NCBI GenBank assembly: GCA_025963815.1
Contig: JAOQAA010000497.1
Span: 1-6,336, forward strand
Reading direction: 5' to 3'
Source: Capsulimonas sp.
GTDB taxonomy: Bacteria; Armatimonadota; Armatimonadia; Armatimonadales; Capsulimonadaceae
DNA length: 6,336 nucleotides
The translations under genes were made by a program, and so were the position numbers. This document shows, piece by piece, positions 1 to 5,616 of this stretch (positions are counted from its first letter, which is position 1; each line of letters begins with the position of its first letter). A model generated the notes under the pieces. The model did no database searches and was not told the DNA's origin. It saw nothing but the letters and a program-made list of their open reading frames with translations.

Positions 1-5
1 TCGCC

Positions 6-1106
6 GTGCGGGAATTGACCCAGCCCAGCGACCGAGAGCTGTGGGATAACTTTGTCGGCGCCGTGCCGGAAGGCGATGTTTTGCAGGCATGGGAGTGGGG
101 CGGTGTGAAGGGCGCGGACTGGCGTCCGATCCGCTACGGCGTCTTTCGAGGCGAGGAGATCGTCGGCGGCGCCGCCATCCTCTGTCGCAAGCTCCCCGTC
201 GTCGGCAACTTCTTTTACGCTCCGCGTGGGCCTTTGCTGAAGGACTGGACGGACGCCGAAGCGCTGAAGGCGCTGCTGGCTGCGATCAAAGAGCGCGGCA
301 AAAAAGAAGGCGCGGCGTTTCTCAAAATCGATCCCGCCGTTCCGATCGAGCGTGAGGATGTCGCCGCCTTGCTGAAGGCGCAGGGTTTCGCGCCGCCGCC
401 CGACGCCGACCCGCAGGGCTTCGGCGGCACGCAGCCGCGATGCGTGATGCAGCTGGATCTGGCAGGTCGCACGCTGGAGCAGATCTTGGCGGCCTGCAAA
501 TCGCAGGCGCGTCGCAATATCAAGCTGTCTACCGAAAAGCATGGCGTGCGCCTGGTCGAGAACCCGACACGCGATGATCTCAAGGTCTTCAATGAGCTGA
601 TGAAGATCACGGGCGAGCGCGACGGCTTCCGTCCGCGCGGCCTCGGCTACTTCGAAACGATCTGGGATAACTTAGTCCCGGCAGGCCTGGCCAAGCTTTT
701 CCTCACTGAGTATGAAGGCGAGCGTCTGTCCGGCGCTCTGTGCTTTATCATTGGAGACAAGGCGTGGTACGTCTACGGCGCGTCATCTAACGAGCACCGG
801 AACGTGATGCCGAACTACGCGATGCAGTGGGCGATGATCCGCTGGGCGAAGGAGCAAGGCTGCACATGGTACGACTTCCGGGGCGTCAGCCCGCGGCGTA
901 AGCAGGAAGGCGAATCGTCGTCGGAGTTAGAAAAGGAAGACCATCTGCAAGGTCTCAATCGGTTCAAGGAAGGTTTCGGGACGCGATACGTCGAGTACCT
1001 CGGTGAGTTCGATCTCGTGTATAAGCCGTTCGCGTACTGGGCTTATACAAACGGCAAGCCGACCGCACAGCGCTGGGTGCGGAAGATCAAGAGCGGCGGG
1101 AAATAA
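6..1106 (+). CDS. FemAB/FemX-family peptidoglycan aminoacyl ligase (lipid II amino acid transferase), possibly 5'-partial
   Basis: Family knowledge: FemAB proteins use aminoacyl-tRNA to add amino acids to the side chain of the lipid II stem peptide on the cytoplasmic membrane face; they have two GNAT folds. Seen here: N-terminal GNAT half with QAWEWG (about 27-32), the YAPRGP motif (71-76) and LKIDP (106-110); then the RRNI segment (169-172) followed by KHGVRLV, typical of the family; then the second GNAT half with LFLTEYEGERLSGAL (231-245), WYVYGASS (254-261), the YAMQWAMIRWA helix (271-281) and YDFRGVS (289-295), ending in FKEGFG (320-325). The 366 residues are close to the usual family length. 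The GTG at 6 is the first start in the window, but the frame is open leftwards, so a few N-terminal residues may be outside. No signal peptide is seen, as expected for a cytoplasmic enzyme. Which amino acid it transfers cannot be read from sequence. Confidence 0.88.
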   Translation: MRELTQPSDRELWDNFVGAVPEGDVLQAWEWGGVKGADWRPIRYGVFRGEEIVGGAAILCRKLPVVGNFFYAPRGPLLKDWTDAEALKALLAAIKERGKKEGAAFLKIDPAVPIEREDVAALLKAQGFAPPPDADPQGFGGTQPRCVMQLDLAGRTLEQILAACKSQARRNIKLSTEKHGVRLVENPTRDDLKVFNELMKITGERDGFRPRGLGYFETIWDNLVPAGLAKLFLTEYEGERLSGALCFIIGDKAWYVYGASSNEHRNVMPNYAMQWAMIRWAKEQGCTWYDFRGVSPRRKQEGESSSELEKEDHLQGLNRFKEGFGTRYVEYLGEFDLVYKPFAYWAYTNGKPTAQRWVRKIKSGGK

Positions 1107-1146
1107 GGCGCCATCGTTCCTAGCAAGGTTCGTGCGGCCAGATTTG

Positions 1147-1169
1147 AACCCGGGTATAAAACCCGGGTT
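1147..1169. repeat. Perfect 9-bp hairpin (AACCCGGGT / ACCCGGGTT)
   Basis: AACCCGGGT at 1147-1155 and its exact reverse complement ACCCGGGTT at 1161-1169 flank a 5-base loop ATAAA. It lies 40 bases after the FemAB stop codon. No T-run follows the stem, so it is not a textbook terminator, although it could still protect or end the upstream transcript. It forms the left part of a larger repeat cluster. Confidence 0.8.
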
Positions 1170-1190
1170 ACTCGCCCAGGGTTTTATACC
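1153..1190. repeat. Overlapping, competing inverted repeat (GGTATAAAACCC / GGGTTTTATACC)
   Basis: GGTATAAAACCC (1153-1164) is perfectly reverse-complementary to GGGTTTTATACC (1179-1190), giving a 12-bp stem. It shares bases 1153-1164 with the hairpin at 1147-1169, so the two folds exclude each other. A third arm, AAACCCTGG at 1244-1252, is the reverse complement of CCAGGGTTT at 1176-1184. This arrangement resembles the dispersed palindromic intergenic elements (REP/MITE-like) of many large environmental genomes. Whether it recurs elsewhere in this genome cannot be seen from the window. Confidence 0.7.
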
Positions 1191-1322
1191 GTGGTCCTAG
1201 CTGATGTGATTTCATGACCCATGCGGAATACTGGGAGCCTGAGAAACCCTGGTAATTCTGCCGATAATCAATGTGAGGTGTTCAAGGAAGAGCCACTCCA
1301 CACAACGGACTTGTATTCCCGT

Positions 1323-1330
1323 AGAAGGAG
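1323..1330 (+). promoter_or_regulatory. Shine-Dalgarno site fixing the M14 start
   Basis: AGAAGGAG ends 8 bases before the ATG at 1339. It decides the start: an in-frame GTG at 1273 exists, but the 22 residues it would add precede a complete signal peptide and have no comparable site in front. Confidence 0.85.
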
Positions 1331-1338
1331 AACGTGCG

Positions 1339-2397
1339 ATGCCTCGATTTCATGCGACCATTGTCGCTGCGATTTTACTGCTGCCGATCATTCCATCGGC
1401 TACGCATGCGGAAAAGAATCTCGTCCGGCCGCCAGGGACCACACGCTATCAGCCCATGGTTGCGCGGCTGAAATCCATGCTGGCGTACGACCACGCGCAC
1501 GGCGCGGGTCGGATGGGGCTGAGCTCCATCGGAATGTCCGTCAAAGGCCGCTCGCTCTGGATGGTGACACTGCGTGATCCGTCGGTGACGTCTGAACAGA
1601 CGAAGAAAGTCTTTTACCTTTGCCGTCAGCATGGGCATGAGCCGGCGAGCACCGAGGCGGCTTTGAGCTTCGCGGCCAAGCTGGTGAAGGCTGGAGCGGA
1701 CGATCCCCTGGCTGACACGCTGAAACATGTCACGGTGTATATCGTGCCGATGGCGAACCCCGATGGCTCCGAGAAGTTTTTACGGCATAACGCGCGTGAT
1801 GTCGATCTCAATCGGGACTGGCTCAAGCGCACGCAGCCGGAAACGCGGGCGATCTACAAGACCGTGTTTCGCCTCCATCCCGACCTGATGACCGACCAGC
1901 ACGAACTGTATCCCAGCGATTCGCGCGGTGACTTTACCGAAACCGTCGGACCCCTGGGACGGGCGATGCCGCAGGTGGTCGACGCCTGCATGGGGACACA
2001 GCAGATCGTGCAGCTCTCCATGGCGTCGGAAGGGTTTCACACGCGCAGCTGTGTGATCGACGACGGGCATCCAGCGCGGCTGGCGCACCGTTACGAGAAC
2101 GTAAAAGGCGGCGTGCCGACGATTTTATTCGAGACGAACCGATCCAATGGCGGCGGACGAAGCGTCGCCGCCCGCGCCGAGGCGCACGAGCGATTTATGA
2201 CGGTGATCCTGCGGGATCTGGCTGGCGAGCGCGATCAATTGCTTTCAGAAGCAGAGGCGCGCGGCTTCACCATTCCCTCGGCGCTTGCGCCGCAGGTTCC
2301 CGCCGTGGCAGGGGAAGAGCAGCTACCCGCCTCGGATGAAACGCTGGCCGCCCCCGCGCCGACCATGGGCGATGAGGGCGAGAGAGAGGGACCGTGA
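1339..2397 (+). CDS. Secreted M14-family zinc carboxypeptidase-like protein
   Basis: M14 metallopeptidases remove C-terminal residues or cleave stem-peptide bonds using one zinc ion. The 352-residue product begins with a Sec signal peptide: hydrophobic core about 7-19, then ATHA with likely cleavage after Ala24. The zinc motif HxxE is H98-G-H-E101 in RQHGHEPAST; NPDG (140-143) and DLNRDW (156-161, with N158 and R159 as the substrate-carboxylate binding pair) follow; the third zinc ligand is probably H188 in TDQHEL; the catalytic glutamate is probably E265 in LFETNR. All key residues are present, so it should be active in the periplasm or outside. The last 45 or so residues are Ala/Pro/Glu-rich and look disordered. 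It ends in GTGA, overlapping the alanine racemase start by four bases. The substrate is unknown; peptidoglycan stem peptides are suggested only by the neighbours. Confidence 0.88.
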   Translation: MPRFHATIVAAILLLPIIPSATHAEKNLVRPPGTTRYQPMVARLKSMLAYDHAHGAGRMGLSSIGMSVKGRSLWMVTLRDPSVTSEQTKKVFYLCRQHGHEPASTEAALSFAAKLVKAGADDPLADTLKHVTVYIVPMANPDGSEKFLRHNARDVDLNRDWLKRTQPETRAIYKTVFRLHPDLMTDQHELYPSDSRGDFTETVGPLGRAMPQVVDACMGTQQIVQLSMASEGFHTRSCVIDDGHPARLAHRYENVKGGVPTILFETNRSNGGGRSVAARAEAHERFMTVILRDLAGERDQLLSEAEARGFTIPSALAPQVPAVAGEEQLPASDETLAAPAPTMGDEGEREGP

Positions 2398-3527
2398 CGG
2401 ACGACGAATTATCGGCGACGAGCTGGGTGTCGGTGAGCCAAGGGGCGCTGACGCACAATGTGCGGGCGATCCAAAAACTGCTGAGTGAAGCCACACCCGC
2501 GCCGCGCGTGATTGCGGTGGTGAAAGCGAACGCTTACGGCCACGGCGCGCCGGAAGCGGCGCGCGTGCTGGCGGCGGCGGGAGTGGATTTCTTTGCCGTC
2601 ACCACGGGAGAAGAAGCGCTGGAGCTGCGCCGCAGCGGTGTCACAGCCGAGATCCTCGCCTTTGCGCCGCCGATGTATGATCAGGCGGCAGCGCTGATCC
2701 AAAACGACGTTACCCTGACCGTTGTCGACACCGAAAGTTTGTCCAGCATTTCCAAAGCCGCCGCCATTGTTCAAAAAACAGCCAGCGTTCACCTGAAGAT
2801 CGATACGGGGATGGGGCGCCTGGGCGTACTGCCCTCAGAGGTCGTTGACTTAGCGCGCGCTATTTCCGCCGATCCGAATGTGACGCTGGCCGGAGTGTAC
2901 ACGCACTTTGGCAATGCGCTGGACAAAGACGAAGCGCCGACGCGCAGGCAGCTGGCCGTCTTTCAGTCCGTGCTCAAAGATCTGAAGGATGCGGGGATCG
3001 ATCCGGGCCTGCGTCACTGCGCGAACTCGGCGGGTGTTCTGCTCGGCTCAGACTACTGGATGGACGCCGTTCGGCCGGGGACTATTCTCTACGGCCAGTA
3101 TCCCACGCCCTCGCTTCCCAAACTTCTGGAGCTGCGCGATTCTTGGAAACTGAAAACCCGCGTTGTATCTGTCCGACATGTTCCCGCCGGGACCACCGTG
3201 GGCTATGGCGGCGAGTTCGTGACGAAGCGCGCCACGACGCTGGCGGTCCTGCCGATCGGCTATGCAGACGGTTTCACCGTCGTTCCCGGCAGTGTCGCTT
3301 CCGGCAAACGCGGTCTTAAAGCGCTGGTGCGGGGATTGATGAAACCGGGCGCGCAAAACACCGTGACGATCCGGGGAAAGCGCTTCCCCGTGGTCGGCCG
3401 GGTGGCGATGCAGTTCTGCTCGGTTGATGTGACGGATTTGACGGATGTCGCCGTGGGAGACGAGGAGATCGTGCCTGCGCGGCGGGTGACCTACAGTTCG
3501 CGGATGCCGCGCCGATATGAAGAATAA
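2394..3527 (+). CDS. alr: Alanine racemase (PLP-dependent, fold-type III)
   Basis: Alanine racemase interconverts L- and D-alanine in the cytoplasm, supplying D-Ala for peptidoglycan. Seen in the 377 residues: PLP lysine K44 in VVKANAYGHG; KIDTGMGRLG (135-144) with K135 and R142; H171 in YTHF; HCANSAG (208-214); R227 in RPG; the second catalytic base Y271 in GYGGEF; GYADGF (289-294); a C-terminal RMPRRY (369-374). Equivalents are assigned by comparison with the Geobacillus enzyme (K39, K129, R136, H166, R219, Y265). Two oddities: the usual GRVxMD is GRVAMQ (Q340), and the stretch from VGDE (354-357) to RMPRRY is about 20-30 residues shorter than in typical enzymes, with Tyr367 the likely remnant of the phosphate-binding tyrosine. 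The GTG start lies inside GTGA at the stop of the M14 gene, behind an AG-rich AGAGAGGG (2383-2390); the stop TAA overlaps the next ATG. Translational coupling on both sides is therefore likely. Confidence 0.92.
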   Translation: MTDDELSATSWVSVSQGALTHNVRAIQKLLSEATPAPRVIAVVKANAYGHGAPEAARVLAAAGVDFFAVTTGEEALELRRSGVTAEILAFAPPMYDQAAALIQNDVTLTVVDTESLSSISKAAAIVQKTASVHLKIDTGMGRLGVLPSEVVDLARAISADPNVTLAGVYTHFGNALDKDEAPTRRQLAVFQSVLKDLKDAGIDPGLRHCANSAGVLLGSDYWMDAVRPGTILYGQYPTPSLPKLLELRDSWKLKTRVVSVRHVPAGTTVGYGGEFVTKRATTLAVLPIGYADGFTVVPGSVASGKRGLKALVRGLMKPGAQNTVTIRGKRFPVVGRVAMQFCSVDVTDLTDVAVGDEEIVPARRVTYSSRMPRRYEE

Positions 3528-4924
3528 TGAATATCCGAAAGAGCTGGAAAGTAGGAGCCCTGCTGATTGCGGCGGGGACGGCCCAACTCTCGTCGGCCGC
3601 GGCTCCCGTCAGCCCGGACGCGCCGCCGGTGATGACGAAGCCGATTGCCTCGCTCGTCACATCCTATGCGGCCATGACCAAAGAGCTGCGCGCGGACGTC
3701 GCCGCCAGTTCGCTGCTTTCCCTGGCTTCAATCGGTAAATCTTCTCAAGGCAAGACTCTGTGGATGGTGCGCGCCGGCGAACCGGGCGTCAGTCCGGATA
3801 AAACCGTCCGAGTATTGTTTCTCTGCCGCCAGCACGGTGATGAGCCTGCCAGTACGGAAGCCGTGCTCGGCGTGCTGAGCCGCCTCGCACACGGCAAAGA
3901 GCCGGAACTGCGCGCGCAGCTTCGGCAAACGACGTTTTACTTTATCCCCATGGTCAATCCCGACGGCGCCGACGCGAACACCCGCCGCAGCGGCGCGGGC
4001 GCGGACCTGAACCGTGACTGGAGCGCCTTCACGCAGCCGGAAACGCGCGCCGTGAAGGCGATTGCCCAAAAGCTGGGGGCGCACGTGGTTGTGGATGCGC
4101 ATAACTGGGACGGCGACGATCCCTATAACGCGAACTGTATCGAAGCTGATCGGGATCGGGACAGCGCGATCGGAGGCGCGGCGCGAGAGATGCAGGCTGC
4201 CGCCGCCATGGCGCTCGCACAAAATGGGTTCCAAATCAACGCGACCGCTTACGGGCCGCAGGCCGATCCAAGGCTGGCGCATCGCTATTTTACGTCTCAG
4301 AACGTCGCGTCGCTGCTGGTCGAAACGCATTCCGGCGATCCGGGCGATGTGGGTGATTTCGTACGCCGGCAGGGAGTGTATGTGGGATTGATCCGTGCGC
4401 TGGCGACCCAGCTCTCCGTGAGCGGGACGCAGGCGCGGCTGGATGCATTGGAGAATATCGGCGGCGACCGCGAGGCGAAGTCCGCCGCTGCGGACCGGCA
4501 ACTCTTCGCGCCTGCGAAGCCGAAGGCGGCGGCAGTCGCCGCGCATACGCCCCGGCGCACTCCCCTGTGGCTCCCCAGCATTCTCGCATTTGCGATGGCG
4601 CTCTGGGCCATGTCTCAGGGACGCGCCGCCATAGATGCGCCCCTAGCGGCGAAGCGCTATCGGTACTGCCGGAAATCCTGGCTGCGCGATGTTCCCGGCA
4701 GCCGCGTCTGGGCCGCTGCTGCGGTCCGGCCGGAGGCGGCGCAGGGCGCGGTTTCGTCCGCCGTTACCCGTCGCGCGCAAAAGGCGTCACCCGCCCGTCG
4801 TTCGCTTAAGACGCGTCCTTCGGATCGGCCACGCTATAGTTTGACGCCACCGAAACCAGCGTCTGCTCGGGCCAGCGCAGCGCCGTCAGCCGACCGCCGT
4901 GAACGGCGCTTGTGTCTACGTTGA
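3527..4924 (+). CDS. Second M14-family zinc carboxypeptidase-like protein with C-terminal membrane segment and basic tail
   Basis: This is a paralogue of the M14 protein at 1339-2397: both share the pattern HGxEPASTEA, LNRDW followed by TQPETRA, and RLAHRY. The start ATG lies in TAATG, sharing one base with the alr stop. A signal peptide covers about residues 1-25 (RKSWK, hydrophobic core, then LSSAAA). Zinc motif H103-G-D-E106; NPDG 144-147; DLNRDW 160-165; third ligand probably H192 in VDAHNW; catalytic glutamate probably E266 in LVETHS. The peptidase domain ends near 310. After an Ala-rich linker comes a hydrophobic segment (about 347-363, with LPSILAFAMALWAM) that could anchor it in the membrane, then a roughly 100-residue Arg/Ala/Pro-rich tail. 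The last 119 bases overlap the convergent phosphatase gene, so the tail may be the product of a frameshift or be non-functional; see findings. The peptidase domain is secure, the C-terminus beyond about residue 365 is not. Confidence 0.82.
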   Translation: MNIRKSWKVGALLIAAGTAQLSSAAAPVSPDAPPVMTKPIASLVTSYAAMTKELRADVAASSLLSLASIGKSSQGKTLWMVRAGEPGVSPDKTVRVLFLCRQHGDEPASTEAVLGVLSRLAHGKEPELRAQLRQTTFYFIPMVNPDGADANTRRSGAGADLNRDWSAFTQPETRAVKAIAQKLGAHVVVDAHNWDGDDPYNANCIEADRDRDSAIGGAAREMQAAAAMALAQNGFQINATAYGPQADPRLAHRYFTSQNVASLLVETHSGDPGDVGDFVRRQGVYVGLIRALATQLSVSGTQARLDALENIGGDREAKSAAADRQLFAPAKPKAAAVAAHTPRRTPLWLPSILAFAMALWAMSQGRAAIDAPLAAKRYRYCRKSWLRDVPGSRVWAAAAVRPEAAQGAVSSAVTRRAQKASPARRSLKTRPSDRPRYSLTPPKPASARASAAPSADRRERRLCLR

Positions 4925-5522
4925 CGGTGTTGTGTCGGATCTCCGCGCGCTGCTGCGGCGTATGGCCGTAGACGATGAACGCAGCTCCGTGATAGCTCGC
5001 CGCCCAGTCTCGCCGGAGCGTCTTCCCCTCCGGGGTTTTGCCGGTGGCGTCCCCGTACAGAATAAAGCGACGGACCTCCGGATCGTCCTCCCGGCCGATC
5101 ATTGACTCCTCGATCCCCGCATGCGCCACAATCAAGCGTCCTTCGTCAAGAATACGGACCAAGGGTGTGTCGGCAAGGAGCGCTCGGATTTCGTCTTTGA
5201 AATCGGCGGCGTCCGGCTGCGCCTCGATCTGCCGGATCGTTTCGTCTAGGCCTCCGCGCCCCGGCTCCAGCGCCGCGCCGCTCAGCCACTTCGTCAGGAT
5301 GACATCGTGATTGCCCATCACCGTCAGCGCTCGGTTTTGCCGCCACCAGCCGAGAACCAGGCGCAGCACGCCCGCCGAATCGGGACCCCGGTTGATCAAA
5401 TCTCCCACGAACACCAAGGAGCGTCCTTCAGGATGCTCGCCGCCGGCGTCATATCCCATTGCGGCCGTCAATCGCTTCAGCGCGTCCAGGCAGCCGTGGA
5501 CATCGCCAATGACATCGTACAT
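4806..5522 (-). CDS. PPP-family metallophosphoesterase (ApaH/PrpE-like phosphatase)
   Basis: This 238-residue cytoplasmic protein carries the whole two-metal phosphoesterase signature: GDVHG (6-10; D7, H9), GDLINRGPDS (40-49; D41), GNHD (70-73; N71, H72), AHAG (133-136; H134), YGHTPQ (185-190; H187), and the VDTSAVHGGRLTALRW ending (202-217) typical of bacterial ApaH/PrpE-like enzymes. These hydrolyse phosphoester or diadenosine-polyphosphate bonds; the substrate here is not determinable. In the second motif Asn44 replaces the Asp of the common GDxxDRG. I start it at the ATG at 5522, giving MYDVIGDVHG: the frame is open to an ATG at 5624, but that extra piece has no family character and would begin upstream of the likely promoter at 5590-5598. 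An in-frame CTG at 5528 is an alternative start, better spaced from AAGGAG (5536-5541). It converges on the second M14 gene, with its stop in TTAA at 4806-4809. Confidence 0.85.
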   Translation of the reverse strand: MYDVIGDVHGCLDALKRLTAAMGYDAGGEHPEGRSLVFVGDLINRGPDSAGVLRLVLGWWRQNRALTVMGNHDVILTKWLSGAALEPGRGGLDETIRQIEAQPDAADFKDEIRALLADTPLVRILDEGRLIVAHAGIEESMIGREDDPEVRRFILYGDATGKTPEGKTLRRDWAASYHGAAFIVYGHTPQQRAEIRHNTVNVDTSAVHGGRLTALRWPEQTLVSVASNYSVADPKDAS

Positions 5523-5535
5523 TTCCAGGGAACTT

Positions 5536-5541
5536 CTCCTT
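5536..5541 (-). promoter_or_regulatory. Shine-Dalgarno site (AAGGAG) of the phosphatase gene
   Basis: Read on the minus strand, AAGGAG lies 13 bases before the ATG at 5522 but only 7 before the in-frame CTG at 5528. The spacing is long for the ATG and ideal for the CTG, so the exact start is uncertain by two residues. Confidence 0.6.
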
Positions 5542-5589
5542 AATGGTTGTCGCCTATTCCGAAGTATGGAAGAATATGGGTAACTAGTC

Positions 5590-5598
5590 ATTATACCA
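5590..5598 (-). promoter_or_regulatory. Extended -10 promoter of the phosphatase gene
   Basis: On the minus strand the sequence reads TGGTATAAT: a perfect TATAAT (plus-strand ATTATA, 5590-5595) preceded by the TGn extension. No good -35 hexamer is found 16-18 bases upstream, which is usual for extended -10 promoters. Transcription would start near 5582-5583, giving a leader of about 60 bases before the ATG at 5522. The site lies only about 20 bases upstream of the divergent gene's ATG. Confidence 0.6.
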
Positions 5599-5602
5599 GT
5601 AC

Positions 5603-5608
5603 GAAGGA
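5603..5608 (+). promoter_or_regulatory. Shine-Dalgarno site of the exported TIM-barrel gene
   Basis: GAAGGA ends 8 bases before the ATG at 5617, which supports that start codon. I see no clear plus-strand promoter in the roughly 95 bases between the divergent genes. Confidence 0.7.
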
Positions 5609-5616
5609 TAAAGCTG

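Larger units (their letters stand above)
1107..1338. other. Intergenic region with inverted-repeat element and leader of the M14-alr-M14 run
   Basis: This 232-base gap separates the FemAB gene from the M14 gene. The left two thirds hold a cluster of inverted repeats (listed separately). The right third should hold the promoter of the downstream run. The only -10-like hexamer outside the repeats that I can point to is GATAAT at 1263-1268, and no convincing -35 lies at 16-18 bases from it, so I do not call a promoter. No hairpin here is followed by a T-run, so no canonical intrinsic terminator is seen. No small ORF with a credible ribosome binding site is apparent. Confidence 0.6.

Noticed and set aside
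1147..1190. Intrinsic terminator of the FemAB gene
   Set aside because: Stems are strong but no T-run follows either one, so a canonical terminator is not supported.
1003..1200. Small plus-strand frame spanning the FemAB 3' end and the repeat cluster
   Set aside because: Out of frame with the FemAB C-terminus, no ribosome binding site seen, and its second half is a translation of the palindromes.
1273..1338. GTG at 1273 as the start of the first M14 protein
   Set aside because: It would put 22 charged residues ahead of a complete signal peptide; the ATG at 1339 has AGAAGGAG at ideal spacing.
3728..4546. Long minus-strand open frame (272 codons) opposite the second M14 gene
   Set aside because: It lies fully antisense to a peptidase domain with intact catalytic motifs, is rich in Arg and has no recognisable domain; long antisense frames are common in GC-rich DNA.
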